From Gammaproteobacteria bacterium (lineage in GTDB: Bacteria > Pseudomonadota > Gammaproteobacteria > Arenicellales > Poriferihabitantaceae): DNA of 57,935 bases. The DNA lies in contig JAHEGU010000017.1 of the NCBI GenBank assembly GCA_024644945.1, positions 1-57,935 on the forward strand, read 5' to 3'. The translations under genes and the position numbers were made by a program. This document shows, in pieces, positions 43,956 to 53,035 of the stretch (position 1 is its first letter; the number at the start of each line of letters is the position of its first letter). The notes under the pieces were generated by a model. It did no database searches and had not been told where the DNA came from. It saw nothing but the letters and a program-made list of their open reading frames with translations.

Positions 43956-44981
43956 ATGAAAGTAGCAACCGTCGGTTGTGGCTACTTCAGTCATTTTCAT
44001 CATCAGGCTTGGCAGCGACTGGAAGTCGAACTAGTTGGGGTCTGCGATCTTGACGCTAAAAGGGCCAAAGAATTTCGGCATCAATACGAAATTGCTCAAG
44101 CGTTTGATAATTTCTCTGACATGTTATCCGTTGCCAAGCCTGATCTGGTGGATATTATTCTGCCGCCGGACCAACATTTACTTCATATTATGCACGCGAC
44201 TAAACATGGTGCGAATATCATTTGCCAGAAACCCTTTACCCAATGCCTGAATGAAGCAAGGCAAGCGGTGGACATCGCAGCGACTGCAAACATTAAATTG
44301 GTGGTGCATGAAAATTTTCGCTTTCAGCCGTGGTATCGACTGATCAAAACGCTATTGGATAAGAGGCTCCTGGGACAGCTGTTCGCCGTGCGGTTCCTTC
44401 TCAGACCGGGAGACGGACAAGGACCGGATGCTTATCTGAACCGCCAGCCATATTTTCAAAAAATGGAAAGGTTTCTGATCAGAGAAACTGGCATTCACTT
44501 TATAGACGTATTCCGCTTCCTGCTTGGGGAGCCCGAATCAGTCTACGCAGATTTACAGCGGCTCAATCCGAATATCAAGGGAGAGGATGCCGGTCAATTC
44601 GTATTGGATTTTCCAGCACAGTTGCGCGCGGTGTTTGACGGCAACCGCCTTGTGGACCACTTGGCCCAGGATCGCAGATTAACGATGGGAGAATTGATCA
44701 TCGAAGGGGAATGTGGGGTGCTGCGGTTAGATGGTAATGGCCACATGTGGCACAGGATAAAAGGCTCCAATGAGGAGGTGCCGTTAGAGCTAAATTTTGA
44801 TCATAGCCGCTATGGCGGGGACTGCGTTTATGCGCTGCAAAAACATGTGCTTGAATGCCTGGTTAAAGATGAGACACCGGAAAATCTGGCGTCAGACTAC
44901 ATTCGTAATTTGGAAATACAGGAAGCTATTTACAGGAGCAATGAGACTCATAGGAAGATTGCGTTAATTTCACAAACTTAA
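43956..44981 (+). CDS. Gfo/Idh/MocA family oxidoreductase
   Basis: The 341-residue protein opens with the Rossmann signature KVATVGCGYFSHFHHQAW and has the KP motif of the family in IICQKPFTQCLNEA. HENFRFQPWYR and ETGIHFIDVFRFLLG belong to the second, sheet-forming domain with the catalytic His. Members oxidise sugars, inositols or their derivatives with NAD(P). The neighbouring dehydrogenase-like gene is co-directional (51-base gap), so the two may act on one substrate. Confidence 0.88.
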   Translation: MKVATVGCGYFSHFHHQAWQRLEVELVGVCDLDAKRAKEFRHQYEIAQAFDNFSDMLSVAKPDLVDIILPPDQHLLHIMHATKHGANIICQKPFTQCLNEARQAVDIAATANIKLVVHENFRFQPWYRLIKTLLDKRLLGQLFAVRFLLRPGDGQGPDAYLNRQPYFQKMERFLIRETGIHFIDVFRFLLGEPESVYADLQRLNPNIKGEDAGQFVLDFPAQLRAVFDGNRLVDHLAQDRRLTMGELIIEGECGVLRLDGNGHMWHRIKGSNEEVPLELNFDHSRYGGDCVYALQKHVLECLVKDETPENLASDYIRNLEIQEAIYRSNETHRKIALISQT

Positions 44982-45076
44982 TTTCAAGGTGCTAATAAGC
45001 GAGTTTCAGAACCATGCGTAGACTAGCAAAGACTATATCCGGCTATTCTTAGGCAATTCTAAAGTGAAATATTAAG

Positions 45077-45452
45077 ATGAAGTTTACTGCCAAATACCTC
45101 CCTATTTTCGTTTTAATTTTTTTATTTCTTAATTATAGAACGTTATTGTTGAGGCGAAAATTACAGACGGCAATTGGAGATGGTAGAGACGTTACACTGC
45201 GGCGCGCAACAAGGGTGCATGCCAATTTTGCCGAGTACGTGCCTATTACCTTATTGTTAATATTTTTTCTCGAGGAGAAGATCGACTATCGATTATGGAT
45301 ACAACAAATTATGTTGGGCGCTTCTGATCGGCCGTGGCCTCCATGCATACGGGGTCAGTCAGGTAAAGGAAAATTTTCGGTTCAGGGTGCTGGGAATGGT
45401 GTTCACGCTTTCAGTAATAATCAGTGCTTCGGTCCAACTGCTGCTAGTTTAA
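45077..45452 (+). pseudogene. MAPEG family membrane protein gene with a one-base frameshift
   Basis: The frame from 45077 gives the family start TLRRATRVHANFAEYVPITLL. After the Met-Leu near 45311 it leaves the family pattern. Shifting by one base restores it: LLIGRGLHAYGVSQVKENFR, RVLGMVFTLSV and SASVQLLLV to TAA at 45450-45452. Removing one G from GGG at 45316-45318 yields MLALLIGRGLHAYG, the expected sequence. This may be a true pseudogene or a homopolymer sequencing error. Intact MAPEG proteins act in glutathione/eicosanoid metabolism in eukaryotes; the bacterial role is unclear. Confidence 0.85.
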
Positions 45453-45572
45453 TTGAAGCGGTGATAGGCATGCTGATCAAAGCAGGCTGCCGGTCGAGAT
45501 AAATCCATTATGTAGAAATCCTGTTTTCGGGTATATTGCCAGAGCACTTCCTTCTGCACGTCTCTTTTCCCA

Positions 45573-46082
45573 ATGTCATCAGGTACACTGTATCGCTTTG
45601 GCAGCATTGCTGTATTGTTAGCGCTCCTGGGGGGGCTGACGTTCGTATTTGCCTGGCTCCTGGATAAGCAGCATAACCCTAACCAATCAAACCTCACCCG
45701 CATAATCAGTGACGGTTCAAGTGAAGTGGTGCTGGCACGCAATCGTAATGGCCATTATGTGGCAACAGGGGAAATAAATGGCAAGTCTGTGCAGTTTTTG
45801 CTAGACACTGGCGCCACTCAAGTCAGCATACCTTCTGCCGTGGCTAACGACCTCGGATTGGTGCGCGGCGCTGCGATGCTGGCGCAGACTGCAAACGGAA
45901 CTGTTAAGGTCTACGCTACTCGGGCAGACGAGGTAAGGCTTGGTCATATAGTGCTTCAGAACGTGCCGGCCAGTATTAATCCGGGTATGACTGGCGCTGA
46001 TGTCTTGCTCGGAATGAGCTTTCTCGGGCATCTTGAGATTATTCAGCGTGGCGATGTGCTTCGTTTGAGAAGTCCTGAGTAG
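45573..46082 (+). CDS. Retropepsin-like aspartic protease (TIGR02281-type)
   Basis: The 169-residue protein starts with a membrane anchor (hydrophobic residues about 10-29) and continues with the retropepsin-like aspartic protease domain, including the catalytic Asp in FLLDTGATQVSIP. TANGTVKVYATRADEVRLG and GMSFLGHLEIIQRGD are family-typical. It is membrane-tethered with the protease domain in the periplasm. Function is unknown. It is followed by a small membrane protein gene. Confidence 0.85.
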   Translation: MSSGTLYRFGSIAVLLALLGGLTFVFAWLLDKQHNPNQSNLTRIISDGSSEVVLARNRNGHYVATGEINGKSVQFLLDTGATQVSIPSAVANDLGLVRGAAMLAQTANGTVKVYATRADEVRLGHIVLQNVPASINPGMTGADVLLGMSFLGHLEIIQRGDVLRLRSPE

Positions 46083-46163
46083 CCGGAGGGCAAGGGATAG
46101 TTCATAGACTCCATGTAATGCTAATAACTCGACAATAACCAGGGCTGATCTAAATTGGATTTG

Positions 46164-46364
46164 ATGCAAGATGCGCTGCAGTGGCTTTACATTGCAATTT
46201 GCTTTGTATTGATCTGGTATGGAATCTCGTTATTACTAGGGCTGTGGAGTTACCTGTTGGGCAAGCGCGGAGCTAGACAAATACTAAGCCCGCTGATAAA
46301 ACTGTTCATCACCGCATTGCTGGCAAAAGCAGTGGTGTGGCTGGGGACCGCGACATCCCTATAA
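46164..46364 (+). CDS. Small two-helix membrane protein, hypothetical
   Basis: The 66-residue product (from the ATG at 46164; an upstream TTG at 46155 would add three residues) has two hydrophobic segments (about residues 8-28 and 46-60) separated by a basic loop (GKRGARQ). I do not recognise a family, and the ribosome site is weak. Co-direction with the aspartic-protease gene upstream is the only context. Confidence 0.5.
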   Translation: MQDALQWLYIAICFVLIWYGISLLLGLWSYLLGKRGARQILSPLIKLFITALLAKAVVWLGTATSL

Positions 46365-46519
46365 CCGTCAGGCTAATTACAACGCAAAAAATAAGCACCG
46401 AGCTGATTGAACAGGACCGAGCACCAGAAATGATTCTGCATCGAGTTTGACCAAAATTCTCTTTGACCACCAGAATTTCATCGGGCCGCTCGCCGCATAG
46501 TCAATTGTTGACGTATTAG

Positions 46520-47785
46520 ATGACAAAGATACAGACCCACGTGTCTTCATCCCGGGCGATCGCTGCATTTGCGCTTGGAACATTGTTTTTTTCCTATGCT
46601 TTTATGCAACGGGTTGCGCCCAGTGTAATGACGGGCGAACTCATGAAGGATTTTGCTGTGGGTGGGGCCGCACTTGGCAGCCTGTCTGCATGGTATTTCT
46701 ATACCTATGCGACGATCCAACTTCCTGTGGGGATGCTGACAGATCGCTTCGGTCCACGAAAACTAATGAGCGTTGCGATGGCACTGTGCGCCCTGGCTTC
46801 GATTGCATTCGCCGTCAGCGATTCTCTATTAACGGCTTCTATAAGTCGCGCAATGGTGGGTGCGACGGTTGGATTCGGATTTGTCGGCACCCTCGCTATT
46901 GCGACATACTGGTTTAAGGCTTCCCGCTTTGCGATGCTTGCGGGTGTTATCCAGACAGCCGGAATGATTGGAGGGATGCTGGGCCAGGCCCCGCTCGGGG
47001 TTGCAGTTGATCATGTAGGCTGGCGTAGCACTATGATTGGGCTTGGAGGGCTAGCTGCAGTGTTGTCGGTATTACTATTCCTGGTCATACCAAAGCGACC
47101 CAAGGAGAGAATTTCCGGGAGCCCATCGGGGTCTCGCAGACCATCCCAGGGTATTGGTGAAGTTGTTCGGAATCCACAGAGCTGGTATTGCGCCGCGATC
47201 GGCTTTGGACTGAGTTCGGTGATGCTTGGCTTTGTCGGTTTATGGGCGGTGCCATGGTTGACTACAGTACAAGGATTTGCACGATCCGAAGCAGCGGCAA
47301 TAGCTTCAATGTTATTTCTGGGGTGGGCCTTGGGTGCACCGACATGGGGCTGGCTATCTGACCATTTGGGACGACGCAAACCTATGGTATTTGCGGGTGT
47401 AGTTTGTAATATTGCGGTATATACTGTGATTCTATTTGCGGATATTTCGAACAATGCACTGTTGTCCGTATTGTTCTTTGTGGCCGGGGTTTTCGGTGCA
47501 AGTATGACCGTAACCTTTAGTTGTATGCGGGAGCTGAATGCCACAGCTAATAGTGGTACGGCTCTCGGATTGATGAACATGTGTGTTGTAGGCTCAGGGG
47601 CTGTTACCCAACCTCTGGTGGGATGGCTACTGGATCGTAACTGGGAGGGATTAATTGTTGAAGGGGAGAGAATTTATAGCGGAATCAACTATGATTCGGC
47701 GTTATTGGTTTTTTACGCGACCAATCTGCTTGCGTTAATAGGAGTGGTGTTGATGAAAGAAACACACTGCAGGCAAACCGTATGA
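46520..47785 (+). CDS. Major facilitator superfamily transporter
   Basis: The 421-residue inner-membrane protein has twelve hydrophobic helices and the MFS loop 2-3 motif (GMLTDRFGPRKLM) and its repeat in the second half (GWLSDHLGRRKPM). It is most like the ACS/NNP-type families of organic-anion and amino-acid carriers. The final bases overlap the FAD-oxidase start (ATGA at 47782-47785), so transporter and oxidase are translationally coupled and probably handle the same compound, perhaps an amine or amino acid. Confidence 0.88.
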   Translation: MTKIQTHVSSSRAIAAFALGTLFFSYAFMQRVAPSVMTGELMKDFAVGGAALGSLSAWYFYTYATIQLPVGMLTDRFGPRKLMSVAMALCALASIAFAVSDSLLTASISRAMVGATVGFGFVGTLAIATYWFKASRFAMLAGVIQTAGMIGGMLGQAPLGVAVDHVGWRSTMIGLGGLAAVLSVLLFLVIPKRPKERISGSPSGSRRPSQGIGEVVRNPQSWYCAAIGFGLSSVMLGFVGLWAVPWLTTVQGFARSEAAAIASMLFLGWALGAPTWGWLSDHLGRRKPMVFAGVVCNIAVYTVILFADISNNALLSVLFFVAGVFGASMTVTFSCMRELNATANSGTALGLMNMCVVGSGAVTQPLVGWLLDRNWEGLIVEGERIYSGINYDSALLVFYATNLLALIGVVLMKETHCRQTV

Positions 47786-49119
47786 TACACACATCGCACC
47801 TACCAGGTTCACAGTATCCCAATACCTGGTACCTTGCTACGAGTGAAGTGGGTGAACAAAGACCGACTCTGAATACAGAACACAGAGCCAAAGTCTGTGT
47901 CGTTGGGGCCGGACTTGCAGGACTTTCAGTAGCCCTCGAACTGTTGCGAATAGGGATCCCGGTTGCGATTGTCGAGGCTGGTCGGGTAGCCTGGGGCGCT
48001 TCAGGTCGAAATGGAGGCTTTGTTTCAGCTGGATTTCCCGTCCAATTGGAAGACATTATCCGAACATGTGGAGCCGAGATCGCCGAACGGCTTTACGAGT
48101 ATTCGGTTCTTGGGGTTACCCACGTTCGCGAAAATATCGAGCAACTTGCTCCGCATTGTTTGATGGGGGAGGGGCATCTCTCTGTCAGCCGTTACCCCGC
48201 TGCGAAGAAAATGCAGCGTGAAGCAGAACTTGTTAATCGTCAATATGCGGGTAAGGTAGAGCCTTGGACACGTAGTGAGCTGAGTTCTGCTTTAAAAACC
48301 AGACGGTATTTCGATGCCTTGTACAAACCGAACGGGTTTCATATTCATCCATTAAACTATGCGCTGGCATTAGCTACGGAAATTGAGAGTCTAGGGGGGA
48401 GGATATTTGAGGCTTCCCCAGCACGGAAACTGGAAAGCATAGATCCAGGAAATCTTAACTATCGGTGGCGTGTGCGCACCGACTATGGCGAAGTCAAAGC
48501 AGAATATGTGGTGATTTGCACCAGTGGCTATGATCAGGATTTCTATGGTCCCATATCGCGATCGGTCCTGCCGGTGGCCACTCATGTTGCGGTTACTGAA
48601 CCGCTCGGTGATGACATCCTGGGATTGGTCAATACGAGTGCCTGCGTCTCAGACACAAGGAATGCCTGTGACTACTTCCGTATCGTTGATCGGCGGCTGT
48701 TGTGGGGCGGTAAAATTTCGACGCTAACAGAGCCACCGGAAACTCTGGAGCGGACAATGAAAAAAGCAATGGTTGAAGTTTTTCCGGAGCTATCTGATGT
48801 CAGTATCGAGCATAGCTGGTCAGGGTTGATGGGGTATTGCAGTCATAAAATGCCAGTAATACGAAGACAACAGCCAGGGCTATGGGTGGCGACGGCTTTT
48901 GGAGGGCAGGGCTTGAATACAACGGCAATGGCAGGGGAATTGATCTCTACGGCGATAGTCAGAGGAGACGAACGCTGGCAAGACTTTGATAAATATATGC
49001 TGGACTGGAATGGCGGGCCCCTGGGACAGGCTGCAGTGCAGTCAAGCTACTGGTGGATGCAGTTTAAGGACCGACTGCGTGAGACCTTAGCGGGTAAAAG
49101 AAAACATCCTGTCGATTGA
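47782..49119 (+). CDS. FAD-dependent amine/amino-acid oxidoreductase (DAO family, PuuB-like)
   Basis: The 445-residue protein starts with the family tag YPNTWYLAT, then the FAD site VVGAGLAGLSVALELL, and AWGASGRNGGFVSAG. It resembles gamma-glutamylputrescine oxidase (PuuB) and other DAO-type amine oxidases. GLWVATAFGGQGLNTTAMAGE is the C-terminal FAD motif. The substrate is not known; polyamine-, sarcosine- or similar amine oxidation is possible. It is coupled to the MFS gene and converges on the Rieske-oxygenase gene. Confidence 0.88.
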   Translation: MIHTSHLPGSQYPNTWYLATSEVGEQRPTLNTEHRAKVCVVGAGLAGLSVALELLRIGIPVAIVEAGRVAWGASGRNGGFVSAGFPVQLEDIIRTCGAEIAERLYEYSVLGVTHVRENIEQLAPHCLMGEGHLSVSRYPAAKKMQREAELVNRQYAGKVEPWTRSELSSALKTRRYFDALYKPNGFHIHPLNYALALATEIESLGGRIFEASPARKLESIDPGNLNYRWRVRTDYGEVKAEYVVICTSGYDQDFYGPISRSVLPVATHVAVTEPLGDDILGLVNTSACVSDTRNACDYFRIVDRRLLWGGKISTLTEPPETLERTMKKAMVEVFPELSDVSIEHSWSGLMGYCSHKMPVIRRQQPGLWVATAFGGQGLNTTAMAGELISTAIVRGDERWQDFDKYMLDWNGGPLGQAAVQSSYWWMQFKDRLRETLAGKRKHPVD

Positions 49120-49210
49120 CCTCGCGGATAAATTACGCAGAACTGAAGTCGTGGTACCCATAGGAGCTTGAGCGCAGAGTCAGAGCCTTGAACTGGTTGC
49201 GACTTCATTT

Positions 49211-50257
49211 TCAAACACCGACTGAATCATGGAGGTTGCGCACAAGCCGTTGAAAAAATACGGTACCTGGCTCTTCTTCGGGCGACAACACGCCACCCTT
49301 ATATACGCCTGCGCCGAGGTTCTTAAAAACACTTTCACAAATTCTAAGATCTTCCTCCATCACCCTGGATGCACTCTCCACCAGCTTTTCTTGGGCTGCA
49401 TGGCTTTCAGGTAAAACCCAGAACCAGCGTTTCAGATCAATCTGACCTGCACTGACTGGCAACACGCGTTCTGCGTTGAATGCAGACTCTGAAAAATGAA
49501 CTAACAGCCCTGGAAATTTATAAATCCAAAGTCCTTTTCCATGACGGCTTGGATCCGATACAGAGCCACAGTAGGTCACATCGAAGCCAATGAACTGATC
49601 CTCCTCGTGACATTGAAGCACGACTTCATCACGATTCATGGTCGAATCCAACGTTTTGTGCACGAGTCCAACATGATACCCCTCGCAGGAGTTGTCCCCA
49701 TAAACCTTCCAGTTTGTGCTTCCCTTCCTTTCTATTATCGAGGACGGATTCATGACACTGGTCGCAGGAAACTGCTTTGCAATGTCAATGATTTCTCCCA
49801 ACCAATGCTCGAGAGCAGGCGCTTGGTTGCCGACGCATGCAAATACCAGTCCGTTCCAGGTTTCCACCCGGAGCGGAATCAATGCGTAATCTTCATGGTT
49901 TAAATGCTTGTTGAGCTGATGTGCGTTCTTTAACCTGCCCTGGAGGTCGTAGCACCAACCATGATATTGGCAGATCAACAGGTTGCCTGGGTGATTACCC
50001 TTTTCTTTGGTCACGATCGGACCTGCACGATGACGACAGACATTATGAAAACCGTTCATTTGACCATGCGCACTGCGGACGATGAAGATCGGAAAGCGGC
50101 CAAGTGTTGTGGCAACGTAGTCGCCCTTTTTTTCCAACTCAGTGTCTCTACCAACTAACCACCAATGATGATCAAATAATTTCTGCTGTTCCTTAGTGAA
50201 GACCTCAGGGTCAGTGTAAAGACGTGGGTCAAGCGGCCGTAAAAGACTGTCATCCAC
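49211..50257 (-). CDS. Rieske non-heme iron oxygenase, alpha subunit
   Basis: The Rieske [2Fe-2S] site is C-x-H in NVCRHRAG and C-x2-H in LICQYHGW. The mononuclear iron site is in NWKVYGDNSCEGYHVGLVH, giving two His ligands. The pattern is that of choline/betaine/carnitine-type monooxygenases that cleave C-N bonds. The GTG start at 50257 overlaps the aruI-like stop by 8 bases; an ATG at 50293 would add residues that the family lacks. No reductase gene is in the window, so electrons must come from a partner elsewhere. Substrate is unknown; co-location with arginine catabolism is notable. Confidence 0.9.
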   Translation of the reverse strand: MDDSLLRPLDPRLYTDPEVFTKEQQKLFDHHWWLVGRDTELEKKGDYVATTLGRFPIFIVRSAHGQMNGFHNVCRHRAGPIVTKEKGNHPGNLLICQYHGWCYDLQGRLKNAHQLNKHLNHEDYALIPLRVETWNGLVFACVGNQAPALEHWLGEIIDIAKQFPATSVMNPSSIIERKGSTNWKVYGDNSCEGYHVGLVHKTLDSTMNRDEVVLQCHEEDQFIGFDVTYCGSVSDPSRHGKGLWIYKFPGLLVHFSESAFNAERVLPVSAGQIDLKRWFWVLPESHAAQEKLVESASRVMEEDLRICESVFKNLGAGVYKGGVLSPEEEPGTVFFQRLVRNLHDSVGV

Positions 50258-51848
50258 AATGTGTCCCGATGAAGGAGTCCTGCTGAACCTCAATTACCGA
50301 GGGTACATCGCGGTCTTGCGCTTGCCGCAGTGCCTGACGTAATTCAGAGTGGTTATCCACTCGCTCTGCATGGCACCCATAGGCCTTTGCAATACCTATA
50401 AAATCTGGTGTGTGGATGTCGCAGGCGATGGGTTCCATCCCCGCATCTCTGAAATTAAGTGCGATTTGCCCATAGCACTGGTTGTTCCAGACAATGATCG
50501 CGACCGCTATCTTGGCTTCTACCGCAGTAGATAGTTCGTTGATGGTGAACTGCAACCCACCGTCTCCGATCAAAGCCACCACCGGTCTGTCGGGTTGGCC
50601 CAATTTGGCGCCAAATGAAGCAGGCAAAGCAAATCCGAGTGTTCCGTAGCCGGTTCCCGCCGCGGCAAAACTTCTTGGGGAAGATCCATCGTACTGAGGA
50701 GCAGCAAAGTAGGCAGGCTGAGTTGAATCGCCGATCAATATCAGGTCCGGCAGCGCTTCTTTTAGGGTATCGAAGAACGCCTGATAGTCGGGATGAAACT
50801 CTTTACTTACAGATTCACGAATGGCTGCTGTCCTCTTTGCACCTTGGCGTTTCGTGTCACTTTCTAAAAGGGGTAGCAGAGCTTGTATTGAGAGTCCTGC
50901 ATCACCGAGTATCGACAACGCTGGCTTTTTATTGCGGCTGAACTGGCGTGGATCGATGTCAATCCTGATCAATCCTTCCGACATCCGGGTAGACTCTTTG
51001 AAGAAAAAGTCATAGTCGGTTTCACCCAGTTCGGTCCCGATGGCCAGCACTAGATCTGCTTCAGCATAAAGTTGTTGGATTGGTTCCTGGGTTGGACTGC
51101 CGCCGGTATAAAGTGGGTGCTCAGAAGGAACGATACCTTTGGCATTGTGGGTGGTTGTGACTGGCGCATCGATGGTCTCAGCTAAAGTTACAGCCAAACT
51201 AGCAGCGTTTGCTGCGCCACCCCCTAGCGCAATTACGGGCGTGTCACTCTTGTTTATCATCTGTGCGGCTTGATCCACCAGCTCCGGGTGTGGTGCGGGC
51301 GGTAATGGCAAAGACCAGGGCTCGGTGCTGACATGATCCGCATCGGCAGTGATCACATCAAGTGGAATTGTCAGATGGACTGGTCCCGGTCGCTCGCTGC
51401 GAAAAATAGCGAAAGCCCGTGCCATTACCCCCGGCAGCTCATCCGGTCGCGCCAAGGTATGACTCCATCGGCTGCATTCGGCCATGACGGCCTGCAGATT
51501 GGAAGTTTCATGCAGACGGCCCTCGCCCAGACCTTTGTGGTAGGTCTTGTTATCAGCAGAGATAACCAGCATCGGTACCGAGTCAGCCAGCGCCTGCCCC
51601 ATCGCAGTTGCGATGTTGAGCGCTCCGGGGCCCGACACTGTAATGCAGGCCGCCGGCTTTCCGGTGACCCTTGCGTAACCGTCGGCCAGAAACCCGGCTC
51701 CTTGTTCATGACGCGGAGTAATGTGCCGGATGCGAGTTTGAGGCAGACCGCGATAAAGTTCTATAGTGTGCGTACCAGGGATACCCGAAATGATTTCGAT
51801 GCCATATGCATCGAGTAAGTGAGCCAATTTCTCGCCAGTAGCCGTCAT
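50250..51848 (-). CDS. aruI: ThDP-dependent 2-keto acid decarboxylase, AruI-like
   Basis: AruI of Pseudomonas decarboxylates 5-guanidino-2-oxopentanoate (2-ketoarginine) to 4-guanidinobutyraldehyde in the arginine transaminase pathway. The 532 residues carry the catalytic Glu48 in HITPRHEQGAG and the ThDP motif IGDGGLQFTINE ending in NN. The block GIPGTHTIELYRGLP also fits the AruI type. The stop overlaps the Rieske gene. Alternative: acetolactate-synthase-like or another 2-keto-acid decarboxylase. Association with an AruH-like aminotransferase supports AruI. The start overlaps the aruH stop. Confidence 0.82.
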   Translation of the reverse strand: MTATGEKLAHLLDAYGIEIISGIPGTHTIELYRGLPQTRIRHITPRHEQGAGFLADGYARVTGKPAACITVSGPGALNIATAMGQALADSVPMLVISADNKTYHKGLGEGRLHETSNLQAVMAECSRWSHTLARPDELPGVMARAFAIFRSERPGPVHLTIPLDVITADADHVSTEPWSLPLPPAPHPELVDQAAQMINKSDTPVIALGGGAANAASLAVTLAETIDAPVTTTHNAKGIVPSEHPLYTGGSPTQEPIQQLYAEADLVLAIGTELGETDYDFFFKESTRMSEGLIRIDIDPRQFSRNKKPALSILGDAGLSIQALLPLLESDTKRQGAKRTAAIRESVSKEFHPDYQAFFDTLKEALPDLILIGDSTQPAYFAAPQYDGSSPRSFAAAGTGYGTLGFALPASFGAKLGQPDRPVVALIGDGGLQFTINELSTAVEAKIAVAIIVWNNQCYGQIALNFRDAGMEPIACDIHTPDFIGIAKAYGCHAERVDNHSELRQALRQAQDRDVPSVIEVQQDSFIGTHCG

Positions 51849-53035
51849 TTTTCTTCGATGAATTTCTGCAATCGATCACAACCTTCCATCAGCACGCTCA
51901 TTGGTTGCACCAGTGAGAATCTGACATGACCTCTCGTGCTATCACCGAAGGCGATGCCGGGCAACACGGATACACACTCCGCATCCAATAGCTTTTTGGC
52001 GAAAACCCGGTCATCCGCTTCGACTTTACTAACGTCAATCATAATAAACATACCTGACTCCGGTTTGTGATAGCTGATAGATGGGATCTGATCGAGTCGT
52101 TCACATACCTTGTCTCTGCGAAGCTCATAGCGGTCTCGCATGTCTTTGACATAGTACTCGTCATTATTGAGGGCGAATGTGGCAGCGTCCTGAATGAACT
52201 GTGGACAGCCAAAAATCGACATGGCGCTAAAATTTCCCAGATGGTGGATCAGATCCTTTTGACCTACAGCCCACCCCATTCTCCAACCGCTCATCGCATG
52301 TGACTTGGACAGCCCATCGATTACGACCAGCCTATCCAGGGACTCAGCGGCTGTTCTTAGTGACACATGGGGCCGACGATAGGTCAGCATTGAGTAGATC
52401 TCGTCACATACCAGCCAGATTTTATTCTGCTGACACCATTTAGCAAGTTTGGCGAGCAGGGTCTGATCCATGATCGCGCCGGTTGGATTTGCTGGAGTAT
52501 TAATAAAGATCACCCTGGTCGACGTGGTGACCGCAGAAGTAATTTCTTTGAACGAAGGTACGAATCCGGATTTGGCCCTCGCATATACAATTTGCATATC
52601 GACCTGCAGGGCTCGCATGATTGGTTCATAGCCTACGTACATCGGATCGACGATGACCGCACCGTCACCTGGATCAAGCAGGCAGCTCATTACGGAATAG
52701 ATTGCGGAGGTGACACCGGGAAATATTGCGACTTCCTCCACCTGGCACCTGTGTGGAGACACTCGTGATTCATAGTCGGCGACTGCGCGGCGCAGGTTAA
52801 GTTCACCAAGAGCTGGTGAGTAATGGGTCCGCCCTACGCGCATGTGGCTTACGGCATTGTCGATGATGGGATCCGGGGTGCGAAAATCGGGATCACCAAT
52901 AGACAGCATGATCACATCTTCTCCCCTTCGTTTGAGCTCGAGGGCCTCATCATGTACCGCCCATGCGTCACTGTCGCCGGCATCGAGCAGCGACGTCACC
53001 TGGCTGAAGCGAGCTGTAGATGTTTCTTTATTCAT
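51845..53035 (-). CDS. aruH: Aminotransferase, AruH-like (arginine:pyruvate transaminase)
   Basis: The PLP class I/II aminotransferase has 396 residues. Its Lys-containing motif SKSHAMSGWRMGW, FINTPANPTGAIM and FIQDAATFAL resemble AruH, which moves the amino group of L-arginine to pyruvate, giving 2-ketoarginine. GDPDFRTPDPI and IFPGVTSAIYSVM are earlier conserved blocks. It overlaps aruI by 4 bases downstream and the glycosyltransferase upstream by 4 (ATGA), so these genes share one transcript. Confidence in substrate is moderate, based on motif resemblance and the aruI partner. Confidence 0.82.
   Translation of the reverse strand: MNKETSTARFSQVTSLLDAGDSDAWAVHDEALELKRRGEDVIMLSIGDPDFRTPDPIIDNAVSHMRVGRTHYSPALGELNLRRAVADYESRVSPHRCQVEEVAIFPGVTSAIYSVMSCLLDPGDGAVIVDPMYVGYEPIMRALQVDMQIVYARAKSGFVPSFKEITSAVTTSTRVIFINTPANPTGAIMDQTLLAKLAKWCQQNKIWLVCDEIYSMLTYRRPHVSLRTAAESLDRLVVIDGLSKSHAMSGWRMGWAVGQKDLIHHLGNFSAMSIFGCPQFIQDAATFALNNDEYYVKDMRDRYELRRDKVCERLDQIPSISYHKPESGMFIMIDVSKVEADDRVFAKKLLDAECVSVLPGIAFGDSTRGHVRFSLVQPMSVLMEGCDRLQKFIEEK

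Noticed and set aside
45305..45330. Programmed frameshift in the MAPEG gene
   Set aside because: There is no slippery heptamer followed by a pseudoknot or internal ribosome-like site; one extra G in GGG explains the shift.
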